Translations under genes and position numbers: made by a program
Notes under the pieces: generated by a model
Told to the model about the DNA's origin: nothing
The model's input: the letters and a program-made list of their open reading frames with translations, nothing else
Database searches by the model: none
Assembly (NCBI GenBank): GCA_900469625.1
Contig: UBXV01000009.1
Location: 1-64,000 of the forward strand
DNA length: 64,000 nucleotides
Source of the DNA: Hyphomicrobiales bacterium
GTDB lineage: Bacteria > Pseudomonadota > Alphaproteobacteria > Rhizobiales > Rhizobiaceae
Reading direction: 5' to 3'
In this document: positions 37,337 through 46,272 of the stretch, piece by piece
Layout of the letters: each line of letters opens with the position of its first letter
Position numbering within the stretch: position 1 is the first letter of the stretch

Positions 37337-37789
37337 ATGGACGACAGCGATCCCCCAGATTTCCGCAGCCGCATCCGGGAAAGCTTCGCGCGGCAGGCGG
37401 CCATGGAAACGATCGGTGCGGAACTGACGCTGGTCGAGCAGGGAACGGTCGAGATCGAACTTCCCTTCGACGACAAGCTGACGCAGCAACATGGCTTCCT
37501 GCACGCCGGCGTGATCTCCGCGGCACTCGACGCCGCCGGCACCTATGCCGCCTATTCGGTCATCGACCCGGATGCCTCGATCCTGACGATCGAATTCAAG
37601 GTCAATCTGCTGTCGCCAGGGCGCGGCGAACGTTTCCTGTTTCGCGGCGAAGTCACCAAGCCGGGCACGACGATCATCGTCTCAGACGGGCGCGGCTACG
37701 CGATCCGCGCCGACGGACCGGCCAAGCTGATCGCCTCGATGACCGGGACGATGATGGTGATCCGCGGACGCGAGGATGTCGAAGGATGA
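37337..37789 (+). CDS. PaaI family thioesterase
   Basis: This 150-residue hot-dog-fold protein has QQHGFLHAGVISAALDAAGTYAAYS, the HGG-type active-site helix, followed by LTIEFKVNLLSPGRG. It hydrolyses acyl-CoA thioesters; the substrate is unknown. ATG 37337 was chosen over an upstream start at 37265. Its stop overlaps the next gene's ATG (ATGA), which suggests a two-gene unit. Confidence 0.88.
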   Translation: MDDSDPPDFRSRIRESFARQAAMETIGAELTLVEQGTVEIELPFDDKLTQQHGFLHAGVISAALDAAGTYAAYSVIDPDASILTIEFKVNLLSPGRGERFLFRGEVTKPGTTIIVSDGRGYAIRADGPAKLIASMTGTMMVIRGREDVEG

Positions 37790-38424
37790 CTTCTGCAATG
37801 AAGGACGTCGCCGGGCACAGGGTGCTCTACGTCATGGCTGTCGATGCCGAATACGGTCCGCATCTCCAAGCCCGGATCACGCCGCTGATGACCGGCGTCG
37901 GTCCGGTCGAAGCAGCCGTCTCCCTGACGAAGGCGCTGGCCGGCCTTGCCGCCGAAGGCAACCTGCCGCACCTCGTCGTCTCGCTCGGTTCGGCGGGTGC
38001 CGCCAGGCTCGAACAGACCGAGGTCTATCAGGCAATATCGGTCGGCTATCGCGACATGGACGCCTCCGCCCTCGGTTTCGAAAAGGGGGCGACGCCGTTT
38101 CTCGATCTTCCCGCCGTCGTCTCGCTGCCGCTGCGCATCCCCGACGTCAAGGAGGCAAGGCTGTCGACCGGCGCCAACATCGTATCGGGCGCCGCCTATG
38201 ACGGCATCGACGCCGACATGGTGGAGATGGAGACCTATGCGGTGCTGCGTGCCTGCCAATCCTTCGAAGTACCGCTGATTGCGCTTCGCGGCATTTCCGA
38301 CGGCAAAGCCGAGCTCAAGCACGTCAGCGACTGGACGGAATATCTTCACGTCATCGACGAGAAGCTCGCCCATGTCATCGACAGGCTCGAGACTGCGATC
38401 AGCTCCGCGGAGATCCGGCTCTGA
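37786..38424 (+). CDS. 5'-Methylthioadenosine/S-adenosylhomocysteine nucleosidase-like protein
   Basis: This 212-residue protein has a purine-nucleoside-phosphorylase fold: MAVDAEYGPHLQ start, MTGVGPVEAAVSLTKAL, the catalytic VEMETYAVLRACQ (Glu clamp) and RGISDGKAEL (Asp). It is shorter than E. coli MtnN (232). By family it depurinates MTA or SAH, recycling methionine and removing inhibitors of methyltransferases. It is translationally coupled to the thioesterase. Confidence 0.85.
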   Translation: MTSAMKDVAGHRVLYVMAVDAEYGPHLQARITPLMTGVGPVEAAVSLTKALAGLAAEGNLPHLVVSLGSAGAARLEQTEVYQAISVGYRDMDASALGFEKGATPFLDLPAVVSLPLRIPDVKEARLSTGANIVSGAAYDGIDADMVEMETYAVLRACQSFEVPLIALRGISDGKAELKHVSDWTEYLHVIDEKLAHVIDRLETAISSAEIRL

Positions 38425-38518
38425 AAGCCAGGGATTGTCGGGGTGCAATTGAATCGTTGCGCTAAAGACGGGCTTTGATTAAAGGCTCGCCATGATCAAG
38501 CTTGTTTGAAGGCCCGAC

Positions 38519-40081
38519 ATGACCCAGACAGCCCATCCCGACACCGTTCTCATCGTCGACTTCGGCAGCCAGGTGACTCAGCTCATCGCAAGGCGCGTGC
38601 GCGAATCCGGTGTTTATTGTGAAATCGTGCCGTTCCAGTCGGCGGAAGAAGGTTTTCAGCGGCTGAAGCCGAAGGCCGTCATCCTCTCCGGCAGCCCGGC
38701 CTCCACGCTCGACATCGGTTCGCCGCGCGCGCCGCAAGTGATCTTCGATTCCGGCCTGCCGGTGTTCGGCATCTGTTACGGCCAGCAGACCATCTGCGCC
38801 CAGCTCGGCGGCAAGGTCGAGAGCGGCCATCACCGCGAATTCGGCCGCGCCTTCCTGGAAGTCGAAAAAGACTGCGCTCTGTTCGACGGCGTCTGGTCGC
38901 TTGGCTCGCGCCATCAAGTCTGGATGTCGCATGGCGACCGCGTGACCGCGATCCCCGAAGGTTTCGAAGTCGTCGCCACCTCGGCAAACGCCCCATTCGC
39001 CTTCATCGCCGACGAGAAGCGCAAGTACTACGCGGTGCAGTTCCACCCGGAAGTGGTGCACACGCCCGATGGCGCCAAGCTGATTTCCAACTTCGTGCAC
39101 AAGATCGCCGGCATCAAGGGCGACTGGTCGATGTCGGCCTACCGCGCCAAGGCGGTGGACGCGATCCGCAAGCAGGTCGGCGACAAGAAGGTGATCTGCG
39201 CGCTTTCGGGCGGCGTCGACAGTTCGGTCGCGGCTCTGCTGATCCACGAGGCGGTCGGCGACCAGCTGACCTGCATCCTCGTCGACCACGGCCTGATGCG
39301 CAAGGACGAGGCGAAGAACGTCGTCGCCATGTTCGAGGAGCACTATAACCTGCACCTCCTGCACGTCGACGCGTCCGACCGTTTCATCGGCGAACTCGAA
39401 GGCCAGAGCGATCCGGAAACCAAGCGCAAGATCATCGGCCGCCTGTTCATCGAGGTGTTCGAGGAAGAGGCAAAGAAGCTCGGCGGCGCGGATTTCCTTG
39501 CCCAGGGCACGCTCTATCCCGATGTCATCGAAAGCGTTTCCTTCACCGGCGGCCCGTCGGTGACGATCAAGTCTCACCACAACGTCGGCGGCCTGCCGGA
39601 ACGCATGAACATGCAACTGGTCGAACCGCTGCGCGAACTATTCAAGGACGAAGTCCGCGTGCTTGGCCGCGAGCTCGGCCTGCCCGACAGCTTCATCGGC
39701 CGCCATCCCTTCCCGGGTCCGGGCCTTGCCATCCGCTGCCCGGGTGGCATCAGCCGCGAGAAGCTCGAGATCCTGCGCGAAGCCGATGCGATCTATCTCG
39801 ACGAAATCCGCAAGGCTGGCCTCTACGACGCCATCTGGCAGGCATTCGCCGTGCTGCTTCCGGTCCAGACCGTCGGCGTCATGGGCGACGGCCGCACCTA
39901 CGAGTTCGTCTGCGCGCTGCGCGCCGTCACCTCGGTCGACGGCATGACCGCCGACTTCTACCACTACGACATGGAATTCCTCGGCCGCGCGGCGACGCGC
40001 ATCATCAACGAGGTCCGTGGCATCAACCGCGTGGTTTACGACGTCACGTCGAAGCCGCCCGGCACGATCGAGTGGGAATGA
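38519..40081 (+). CDS. guaA: GMP synthase (glutamine-hydrolysing)
   Basis: GuaA converts XMP to GMP. The 520 residues include the class I glutamine amidotransferase domain (about 8-205, catalytic Cys in FGICYGQQ, and VQFHPE with His/Glu), the ATP pyrophosphatase domain with P-loop LSGGVDSSV near 228-236, and the C-terminal dimerisation domain ending in KPPGTIEWE. No riboswitch is evident in the 94-bp leader. Confidence 0.97.
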   Translation: MTQTAHPDTVLIVDFGSQVTQLIARRVRESGVYCEIVPFQSAEEGFQRLKPKAVILSGSPASTLDIGSPRAPQVIFDSGLPVFGICYGQQTICAQLGGKVESGHHREFGRAFLEVEKDCALFDGVWSLGSRHQVWMSHGDRVTAIPEGFEVVATSANAPFAFIADEKRKYYAVQFHPEVVHTPDGAKLISNFVHKIAGIKGDWSMSAYRAKAVDAIRKQVGDKKVICALSGGVDSSVAALLIHEAVGDQLTCILVDHGLMRKDEAKNVVAMFEEHYNLHLLHVDASDRFIGELEGQSDPETKRKIIGRLFIEVFEEEAKKLGGADFLAQGTLYPDVIESVSFTGGPSVTIKSHHNVGGLPERMNMQLVEPLRELFKDEVRVLGRELGLPDSFIGRHPFPGPGLAIRCPGGISREKLEILREADAIYLDEIRKAGLYDAIWQAFAVLLPVQTVGVMGDGRTYEFVCALRAVTSVDGMTADFYHYDMEFLGRAATRIINEVRGINRVVYDVTSKPPGTIEWE

Positions 40082-40094
40082 TCCGGTCCGCTCG

Positions 40095-40841
40095 ATGACG
40101 TCGGACAAGCTCTATCACGACCCTGAGCTTGCCGCGTTCTACGACATCGAGAACGGCTGGACCGCCGACAGCGAATATCTCAAGACCATGGCCACGGGCC
40201 GCACCTCGATCCTTGATCTCGGGTGCGGCACCGGTCTGCTCGCAGCCGCGCTGGCGCAAGACGGCGGCAAACGCGTCGTCGGCGTCGATCCCGCCGCCCC
40301 TATGCTGGATATCGCCAGGCAAAGACCTGGCGGTGACCGGGTTGCCTGGATTGAAGGTGACGCGCGAGCCGTCCGCCTGAACGAGACCTTCGACCTGATC
40401 CTGCTCAGCGGCCATGCCTTCCAGGTCTTCCTCACGCGAGAAGATCAGCTTGCCGCGCTGCGGACCATTGCAGCACATCTTTCGCCTGAGGGCCGCTTCA
40501 TCTTCGACAGCCGAAACCCTGTCGTCACGGAATGGCAGGAATGGACGCCCGTCGAATCCGAGCGGGTTATCGTTCATCCGAAACTGGGCGAAGTGCTCGC
40601 CTGGAACGACGTGCGGCATGACCCGGATACCGGCGTTGTCGAATACGATACCTTCTACCGGATTGCCGTCGACGGGCGCACCTTCTCGGCACGGTCGAAA
40701 ATCGCCTTCCCGTCCTATGATGACCTCGCGTCGATGATCGCCGAAGCCGGCCTCGTCGTCGACCAGTGGCTCGGCGGCTGGGATGGCAGGCCGCTCGAGG
40801 CAGCGACACCGGAAATCATTCCCATCGGTCGCCGGCTTTAG
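40095..40841 (+). CDS. Class I SAM-dependent methyltransferase
   Basis: This 248-residue protein has motif I in SILDLGCGTGLLAAALAQ, motif II VVGVDPAAPMLDIARQ, and an acidic VRLNETFDLILLSGHAFQ post-motif. Target unknown. ATG 40095 starts 14 bases after guaA ends, so it is probably co-transcribed with it. Confidence 0.85.
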   Translation: MTSDKLYHDPELAAFYDIENGWTADSEYLKTMATGRTSILDLGCGTGLLAAALAQDGGKRVVGVDPAAPMLDIARQRPGGDRVAWIEGDARAVRLNETFDLILLSGHAFQVFLTREDQLAALRTIAAHLSPEGRFIFDSRNPVVTEWQEWTPVESERVIVHPKLGEVLAWNDVRHDPDTGVVEYDTFYRIAVDGRTFSARSKIAFPSYDDLASMIAEAGLVVDQWLGGWDGRPLEAATPEIIPIGRRL

Positions 40842-40934
40842 CCTGCCCCTTCCAGGTTAAGGCCGGGTCGCAATCCCTCAGACACCGTTTCATCGTCGTG
40901 CAACTCTTGCCCGAAAACGCTTGAGCAGGGGACG

Positions 40935-41540
40935 TTAAGCCGGCTTGCCTGCGGTCGGGCTCGGCGCTACCGCCGCGCGCAGGAGCCGCACGAACAACCT
41001 GGTGTCGTCGCCGAGACCCGGCTCTACGCCGCGGATTTCCTTGATGCCGCTCATCGCTGCGAGAATGATGCCCGCCAGGTCGGTGGGCTGGGCTCCGACG
41101 GCGCCAAGGTCGATTTCGCCCTCGTCGGCAGCGTCGCGCAAAGCCAGCGACAACAGATCGAGAAACCTCGCCCGCGCCTCCAGCGTAATATCGGCGGCCA
41201 GCGCCATGTTGGTCTCGAACAACTCCCGCGCATCCGCACTTGCCCCCAGCGGAACGATGAGTTCCCGCTGAAAGGTGGCGATCGCCGCTTCAATGCGGTC
41301 AAAGACACTCCCCTGCCGGCGCAGCGCCGCCTCGACCTCGGCCATGGCCTGCCGGTGCGCGCGTGCCGAGCCGGCTCGAAACAGGTCTTCCTTGCTGTTG
41401 AAGCTCAGATAGAGCGAGGCCCGCGAAATCCCCGCTGCGCGCGCAATATCGGCCATCGTCGTCTTGCGGAAGCCAAAGCGCACAAACACCGGCAAGGCGG
41501 CATCGAGGATATGTGTGGTTTTCTGATCTGTCGCCGTCAT
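40935..41540 (-). CDS. TetR family transcriptional regulator
   Basis: This 201-residue protein has an N-terminal helix-turn-helix domain, ILDAALPVFVRFGFRKTTMADIARAAGISRASLYLSFNSKEDLF, and a helical ligand domain. It is divergent from an SDR gene at 41650. A TTGACACT-N10-AGTGTCAA palindrome and further repeats lie in the 109-bp gap, which fits repression of itself and of the SDR gene until a ligand binds. Confidence 0.92.
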   Translation of the reverse strand: MTATDQKTTHILDAALPVFVRFGFRKTTMADIARAAGISRASLYLSFNSKEDLFRAGSARAHRQAMAEVEAALRRQGSVFDRIEAAIATFQRELIVPLGASADARELFETNMALAADITLEARARFLDLLSLALRDAADEGEIDLGAVGAQPTDLAGIILAAMSGIKEIRGVEPGLGDDTRLFVRLLRAAVAPSPTAGKPA

Positions 41541-41549
41541 GCAGACACA

Positions 41550-41575
41550 TTGACACTTCGTGCCCAGAGTGTCAA
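41550..41575. promoter_or_regulatory. Candidate TetR operator
   Basis: TTGACACT (41550-41557) and AGTGTCAA (41568-41575) form a perfect 8-bp inverted repeat with 10-bp spacing, 10 bp before the TetR start and 75 bp before the SDR start. An imperfect repeat AGACATAACTAGTCT follows at about 41585. Confidence 0.6.
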
Positions 41576-41649
41576 AAGACGATTAGACATAACTAGTCTT
41601 ATTGTCCAATTTTTGCGCCGCCGATCTGGCATGGCGAGAAGGAGCCTTG

Positions 41650-42705
41650 ATGCCTGCTGCCGAAACAAAGAGCCGGGACGGCACCGTGCTGGTCACGGGC
41701 ATTGGTGGCTTCCTCGCAGGCCACGTTGCCTTGCAATTGCTGCAACAGGGCTATCGGGTTCGCGGCAGCCTGCGGAATCTGGACAGGTCGGTGGCCGTCG
41801 GAAACCAGCTTGGCGCGCACCTGCCCGGCGCACCACAAAGGCTGAGCTTCGTGGAGGCAGACCTGGACGCGGACGATGGCTGGCGAGAGGCGACAGATGG
41901 GTGTCGCTACGTCATCCACACGGCGTCGCCCTTTCCTGCTGGCTTTCCCGAAGATGAGCAGGCATTGATCGACACGGCGCGCGACGGCGCGTTGCGCGTG
42001 CTTCGCGCGGCGGAACGGACAGGCGTCGAGCGGGTCGTTCTCACCTCGTCGGTCGCGGCCACCAACCACGGCCACGGGCAGGCGCCGTTTACCGAAGATG
42101 ACTGGACGGACCCGGGAAGCCCACGGGCAACCCCCTACTACAAATCCAAGACTTTGACCGAGCGCGCCGCCTGGGCATTTTCGCACGAGACCGGTCTAGA
42201 TCTCGCCGTCATCAACCCGAGCGTGATCCTCGGCCCTTTGCTCGGGCGCGACTTCGGCACCTCGGTCGGATTGATCCATCATCTGATGACCGGCCGCTTC
42301 CAAGGCATCCCGCGCTTCGGTTTTTCGGTGGTGGACGTGCGCGATGTTGCCGATGCGCATATCAGGGCGATGACCGATCCTGCCGCCAGCGGCCATCGAT
42401 TTATCGTCGGCGGTCGATTTTTCTGGCTGAAGGAGTTGATCGCCCTGCTTGCCCGCACGTTTCCGGAGCATGCCGCGAGACTGCCGGTCGGTGAAGTCCC
42501 GGACGAGGTCATCAGAGCGATGGCAGCAACCAATCCCAACGCCCGCACCATCGTTCATGAGTTGAACCGCGACCTGAGCGTCGACGCATCGAAAGCCGGA
42601 CGCATGCTCGGCTGGCACGCGCGTTCGGAGGACGACACCATCTGCGCCAGCGTTAGAAGCCTTATCGCCCTGGGATTGCTGCCCGCAGCGCCGACCGGCA
42701 GATAA
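41650..42705 (+). CDS. Extended SDR / NAD-dependent epimerase-like oxidoreductase
   Basis: This 351-residue protein has TVLVTGIGGFLAGHVALQLLQQGY (Rossmann), HTASPF and the catalytic YYKSKTLTERAAW (YxxxK). It resembles aldehyde/ketone reductases of the dihydroflavonol-reductase type. ATG 41650 follows AAGGAG. It is the likely target of the divergent TetR regulator; the inducing aldehyde or ketone is unknown. Confidence 0.9.
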   Translation: MPAAETKSRDGTVLVTGIGGFLAGHVALQLLQQGYRVRGSLRNLDRSVAVGNQLGAHLPGAPQRLSFVEADLDADDGWREATDGCRYVIHTASPFPAGFPEDEQALIDTARDGALRVLRAAERTGVERVVLTSSVAATNHGHGQAPFTEDDWTDPGSPRATPYYKSKTLTERAAWAFSHETGLDLAVINPSVILGPLLGRDFGTSVGLIHHLMTGRFQGIPRFGFSVVDVRDVADAHIRAMTDPAASGHRFIVGGRFFWLKELIALLARTFPEHAARLPVGEVPDEVIRAMAATNPNARTIVHELNRDLSVDASKAGRMLGWHARSEDDTICASVRSLIALGLLPAAPTGR

Positions 42706-42777
42706 AATTCCTATAGCGGCAACGTTCGCGACATAAGGGAGATCGGGCGATCGATCTTTCCTCAGCTGGAGACCACC

Positions 42778-43188
42778 ATGGTACAAACAGAAACAGAGAT
42801 CACGCGACAGGCGCTAGAGGCCGAGAAACTGCGGGAGACGGAGCGCGCGCGGCTTCGCGCCCTGGTCGGCGCAGATGTCGCACTGGCGCGCCAGTTCCAC
42901 GCCGCGGATTTCCAGCTGATAACACCGATCGGCGTATCCCTTTCAAGAGACGAGTATCTGGGAGCCATCGCGCTCGGCCGGATCAACTACCTCTCCTGGC
43001 AGCCAGCCGATATGGCCGTGCGGCTCTACAATGGGTCTGCCGTCATCCGCTATCGCGCCGAGCTCGAAGTCGTCTTTGACGGGTATGGCGTGCCCCTCAG
43101 CAGCTATTGGCATACTGACGCATACGAGTATCACGATGACAGATGGATGGTCGTCTGGTCGCAGGCAACTGCAATCCGCCAGGGATAG
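42778..43188 (+). CDS. NTF2-like (DUF4440) family protein
   Basis: This 136-residue protein has a cone-shaped NTF2-like fold: a long N-terminal helix (ETERARLRALVGADVALARQF), HAADFQLITPIGVSLSRDEYL and a final WMVVWSQATAI strand. Function unknown in this subfamily. ATG 42778 begins 72 bp after the SDR gene, so it may be read through from it. Confidence 0.82.
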   Translation: MVQTETEITRQALEAEKLRETERARLRALVGADVALARQFHAADFQLITPIGVSLSRDEYLGAIALGRINYLSWQPADMAVRLYNGSAVIRYRAELEVVFDGYGVPLSSYWHTDAYEYHDDRWMVVWSQATAIRQG

Positions 43189-43352
43189 GCGGACAGGGCG
43201 CTGCGAGGATGGCGTGCCTCCGCTGAAAGGCACGCAAAGACCATGCCGGCATGGCCCATCTTCGTTGCAGAGGCAGCCATTTCAGCCCGCCTGCTGGCTC
43301 ACCGCAAAACAATAGCGTTGACTAATTGATAAGTGTGAGCTAATTATTTTTC

Positions 43353-43682
43353 ATGATCGAAGCCGCACCCGTCACCACCATCATGCGCGCCCTTGCCGAC
43401 CCGACCCGTCGGGCCGTGTTCGAGCGCATCGCCAATGCCGACGAGATCACAGTGGTCGAGTTGACCCGTGGCAGCGGCGTGACGCAGGGCGCCATTTCGC
43501 AGCATCTGAAATCGTTGAAGCAGGCGGGTCTCGTCGCCGAGCGCCCCGAGGGCCGCAACGTCTATTATCGCGCTCAACCTGAAGGCCTCGCGCCGCTCGC
43601 CGACTGGATGAGCCACTACGGCGTCTTCTGGCGCGAACGGTTCGCAAACCTGCGCACTCTCTTGAAGGAGATCGATCCATGA
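43353..43682 (+). CDS. ArsR family transcriptional regulator
   Basis: This is a 109-residue winged-helix protein: IMRALADPTRRAVFERIANADEITVVELTRGSGVTQGAISQHLKSLKQAGLVAERPEGRNVYYRAQPEGLAPL. It lacks the metal-site cysteines of ArsR proper and belongs to the SdpR-type group. ATG 43353 has CTAATT repeats in the region just upstream. Its stop overlaps the next ATG (ATGA), so it is co-translated with an SRPBCC protein, a common pairing. Confidence 0.92.
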   Translation: MIEAAPVTTIMRALADPTRRAVFERIANADEITVVELTRGSGVTQGAISQHLKSLKQAGLVAERPEGRNVYYRAQPEGLAPLADWMSHYGVFWRERFANLRTLLKEIDP

Positions 43683-44143
43683 CCGATACGGCGTTGCAAC
43701 CCCACACGCAGGACATCGTGGTCGATGAGGTCTTCCCCCATCCGCCGGAGACGATCTGGAAGACCTTGACCAGCGGGACCCTGATGAGCCGCTGGATCAT
43801 GGCTCCGACGGGCTTCGAACCGGTCGAAGGCAATCGCTTTACCTTCCAGACGACGCCGGCCGGCCGATGGGATGGCGTCATCCACTGCCAGGTCCTGGAG
43901 GTCCGCCCCCATGAGCGCTTCGTCTATGCCTGGAAGGGCGGGCACGAGACCAATGCCGGCTATGGGTCGCGCCTCGACACGATCGTCACATGGACGCTGT
44001 CGAAGGTCGATAGCGGCACCCGCCTCCGCCTTGTCCATTCCGGCTTCATCACACCGAGAAACGACACCGCGTTCAAGAGCATGAGCCAGGGCTGGACGAA
44101 AGTCCTGTCGCAAATCGGTTCGGTCACCGACGACGAGAGCTGA
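43679..44143 (+). CDS. SRPBCC (AHSA1-like) domain protein
   Basis: This 154-residue START/Bet v1-like fold protein has IVVDEVFPHPPETIWKTLTSG at the start, then a GRWDGVIHCQVLEVRPHERFVYAWKGG strand group and SQGWTKVLSQIG at the end. Such proteins bind hydrophobic ligands. Translational coupling to the ArsR gene suggests a sensor-effector unit. Confidence 0.9.
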   Translation: MTDTALQPHTQDIVVDEVFPHPPETIWKTLTSGTLMSRWIMAPTGFEPVEGNRFTFQTTPAGRWDGVIHCQVLEVRPHERFVYAWKGGHETNAGYGSRLDTIVTWTLSKVDSGTRLRLVHSGFITPRNDTAFKSMSQGWTKVLSQIGSVTDDES

Positions 44144-44272
44144 CCGCGTCGCGCCGACTGCGAGGCGCGCGCCAGAGCCGACCCCAGACAATATCGCGAT
44201 GAAGAGAACGGCAGGGATCGCCGATCGATGCCGCACGCCCTGCTTTTTGATACCCAAAACAGGAGGTTTGAC

Positions 44273-44686
44273 ATGAGCAAGACCTATATCGGTGGATGCG
44301 CCTGCGGTGCGATCCGCTACGAAATCTCGGGAGAACCGGTGTTCTCCAACGACTGCCAGTGCCGCGACTGCCAGCAAGAGAGCGGCACAGGGCATGGATC
44401 GCATCTGAGCTTCAGGCGCGACGGCGTGAAGCTCGAAGGCAAGGCGACCCTCTGGGACATGGTCGCCGACAGCGGCAATGTGAAAACGCGGGCCTTTTGT
44501 CCCACCTGCGGCGCGCCGGTCTACATGACCTTTGCGGCAATGCCCGACATCTTCACGGTGCGCGCGGCGAGCCTCGACGATCCGAGCCGCTACAAGCCCG
44601 ACGCCGTCACCTACGGATCGCGCGGCCATGCCTGGGATCACCTCGACCCGGCTTTGCCGAAGTTTGACGGCATGCCGCCAGCCTGA
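44273..44686 (+). CDS. GFA (glutathione-dependent formaldehyde-activating) family protein
   Basis: This 137-residue zinc-binding Mss4-like protein has cysteine clusters GGCACGAIRY, DCQCRDCQ and AFCPTCGAPVY. In Paracoccus the name-giving member speeds glutathione-formaldehyde adduct formation; most relatives have unknown substrates. ATG 44273 follows AGGAGG, a consensus ribosome-binding site. A long hairpin follows at 44708-44745. Confidence 0.9.
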   Translation: MSKTYIGGCACGAIRYEISGEPVFSNDCQCRDCQQESGTGHGSHLSFRRDGVKLEGKATLWDMVADSGNVKTRAFCPTCGAPVYMTFAAMPDIFTVRAASLDDPSRYKPDAVTYGSRGHAWDHLDPALPKFDGMPPA

Positions 44687-44707
44687 AACAGGGCAACCGT
44701 CGGCGCC

Positions 44708-44745
44708 TATCGCAACGGGTGCGCGATGGCGCGCCCGTTGCGATA
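44708..44745 (+). terminator. Long hairpin after the GFA gene
   Basis: TATCGCAACGGG (44708-44719) pairs perfectly with CCCGTTGCGATA (44734-44745), with inner GCGC pairing and a short loop. A CTTTT run follows after five bases. Confidence 0.7.
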
Positions 44746-44839
44746 CCGGTCTTTTGGCGACCGCGGCAGACCGACCGGCGTTTCGGGTTTCAGCGGAAAC
44801 CCGGAGCGCCCGATCTCCTTGGCTTCATGGATTTTCAGG

Positions 44840-45304
44840 TCAGGTATGCTTCAGCTGCGTGTTGCAGATGCTGTAGTAGCCGCCGCCCTTCTTGATCCAG
44901 GTAAGGCCGCCGAGCGCGTTGTCTGCCTTGTCTGCCTTGTACTGGTCGAGGCAGGTGTGCATGCGCGCCTTGCCGGCGGTTTCGCTCGAATATTTCGCGT
45001 CAACCTTCTTCGGGAAGACCACGCCCTTCGGCGCCTTGGCTGTCGTTGCGGCCGGCTCGGGCGCGTTGTCGGTGTTGCTGGCCGTTGGCTCCTCGCTGGT
45101 CATCGCCGCCGGCTTGGCTGCCGTGTCGGTTCCGCACTGCGCCTTGCGGAAATCATTCCATTTCATGCCGTTGAGCGAGCCGGCGGCCTGGGCCGTCTTG
45201 TACTTCGCGCTGCACTCGGACATCGACAGCGCATGAGCGCTTGAGGTGAAGATGAAGGGGGAAAGCGACAGGGCCGCAATGGCTGCTATTCGGGTGATGT
45301 TCAT
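44840..45304 (-). CDS. Secreted PsiF-like repeat protein
   Basis: The 154-residue protein has a signal peptide (MNITRIAAIAALSLSPFIF, cleavage near SAHA-L). The mature part has two similar 30-residue segments with paired cysteines, one at CSAKYKTAQAAGSLNGMKWNDF-AQC and one at CLDQYKADKADNALGGLTWI-YSIC, joined by an Ala/Pro/Thr-rich linker. It resembles PsiF and rhizobial periplasmic hypotheticals. The function is unknown. Confidence 0.78.
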   Translation of the reverse strand: MNITRIAAIAALSLSPFIFTSSAHALSMSECSAKYKTAQAAGSLNGMKWNDFRKAQCGTDTAAKPAAMTSEEPTASNTDNAPEPAATTAKAPKGVVFPKKVDAKYSSETAGKARMHTCLDQYKADKADNALGGLTWIKKGGGYYSICNTQLKHT

Positions 45305-45478
45305 GGGAAATCCCCTTTGCAAGAGGCATCAGACGCCCAAGAGGCCCTTGAACGCCAGCCTCGCTCCCAGAATCCTCCGCATTTGTGATCGGACGATGGA
45401 ATTGCGCACCAGCGACCTCGCCGACACCATCAAACTTCGGTGATGTGGCAGACGGCCGACGGACGGACCGTGGAAGGC

Positions 45479-46105
45479 CTATGCCGGGGCAATGAAGGGC
45501 TGGCTGATCGCCTGGAACACGGCGAGCGCCTCCAGCCTTTCCGCGTGCGCCCGCAGGGCCGGATAGTTGGAGATCGCCACCAGCTCGGGATGCACCTCGC
45601 CGAGGAAGCGCAGCACCACCGCCACGGCAATGTCCGCATGGCCGATCCGCTCGCCGAACCAGAACTCCGACGCAATGTCCGATCGATCAGCCTCAAGGAC
45701 AGCAAGCGTCGCTTCGATCTGGCAGCGGCAGCGATCGACCCAGAGGGCGGAAACGTCTTCGTGCAGCCGCTTCTCGTAGAACAGGCTGACGACCTTGTCG
45801 CCGAGCCCGCAGGCGAGTGTGGCGACCTTCAACGCCCGATGGCGTGATGGCTCGCGTCTCGGAAACATCACGCGATCGTCGGCAACAAGCCCATCGAGAT
45901 AGTCGAGGATGATGTGGCTGTCGATCAGGACGGTCCCGTCCTCCAGCACCAGGGTCGGCACGCGCGTCAGCGGGTTATAGGCGCGCAACCTGTCCGCATC
46001 GGCAAAAGACGACCAGGGGCGATGCTCGAACGCCATGCCGTAGAGCGTCAGCGCAATGCCGACGCGGCGCACGAAAGGCGAATCATACTGGCCGATCAGG
46101 ATCAT
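45479..46105 (-). CDS. Glutathione S-transferase family protein
   Basis: This 208-residue protein has the thioredoxin-like start MILIGQYDSPFVRRVGIAL, with Ser as active residue, then NPLTRVPTLVLEDGTVLIDSHIILDYLD, the usual glutathione-binding cis-Pro, and a helical C-terminal half. ATG 46105 was chosen by the family start. It sits alone on the minus strand. Confidence 0.88.
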   Translation of the reverse strand: MILIGQYDSPFVRRVGIALTLYGMAFEHRPWSSFADADRLRAYNPLTRVPTLVLEDGTVLIDSHIILDYLDGLVADDRVMFPRREPSRHRALKVATLACGLGDKVVSLFYEKRLHEDVSALWVDRCRCQIEATLAVLEADRSDIASEFWFGERIGHADIAVAVVLRFLGEVHPELVAISNYPALRAHAERLEALAVFQAISQPFIAPA

Positions 46106-46272
46106 GCGCAGGCTCCCTTTCAAGGCTTGAACATTGCCAGAAAACACCGGATGCACGGCAAAAGTCAAAGCCTCGCTGCCTGCGCGACGACAAGGGAGAC
46201 CCCCCTATCTAGCCACTTGCGGAGCGTATCGGGAATGCCGATAAGCCTTCGAAGAGACACGCGGGAGGAACC

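Noticed and set aside
38425-38518. Purine riboswitch or attenuator before guaA
   Set aside because: Short inverted repeats exist, but no purine-riboswitch core or terminator-antiterminator pair is visible in the 94-bp leader.
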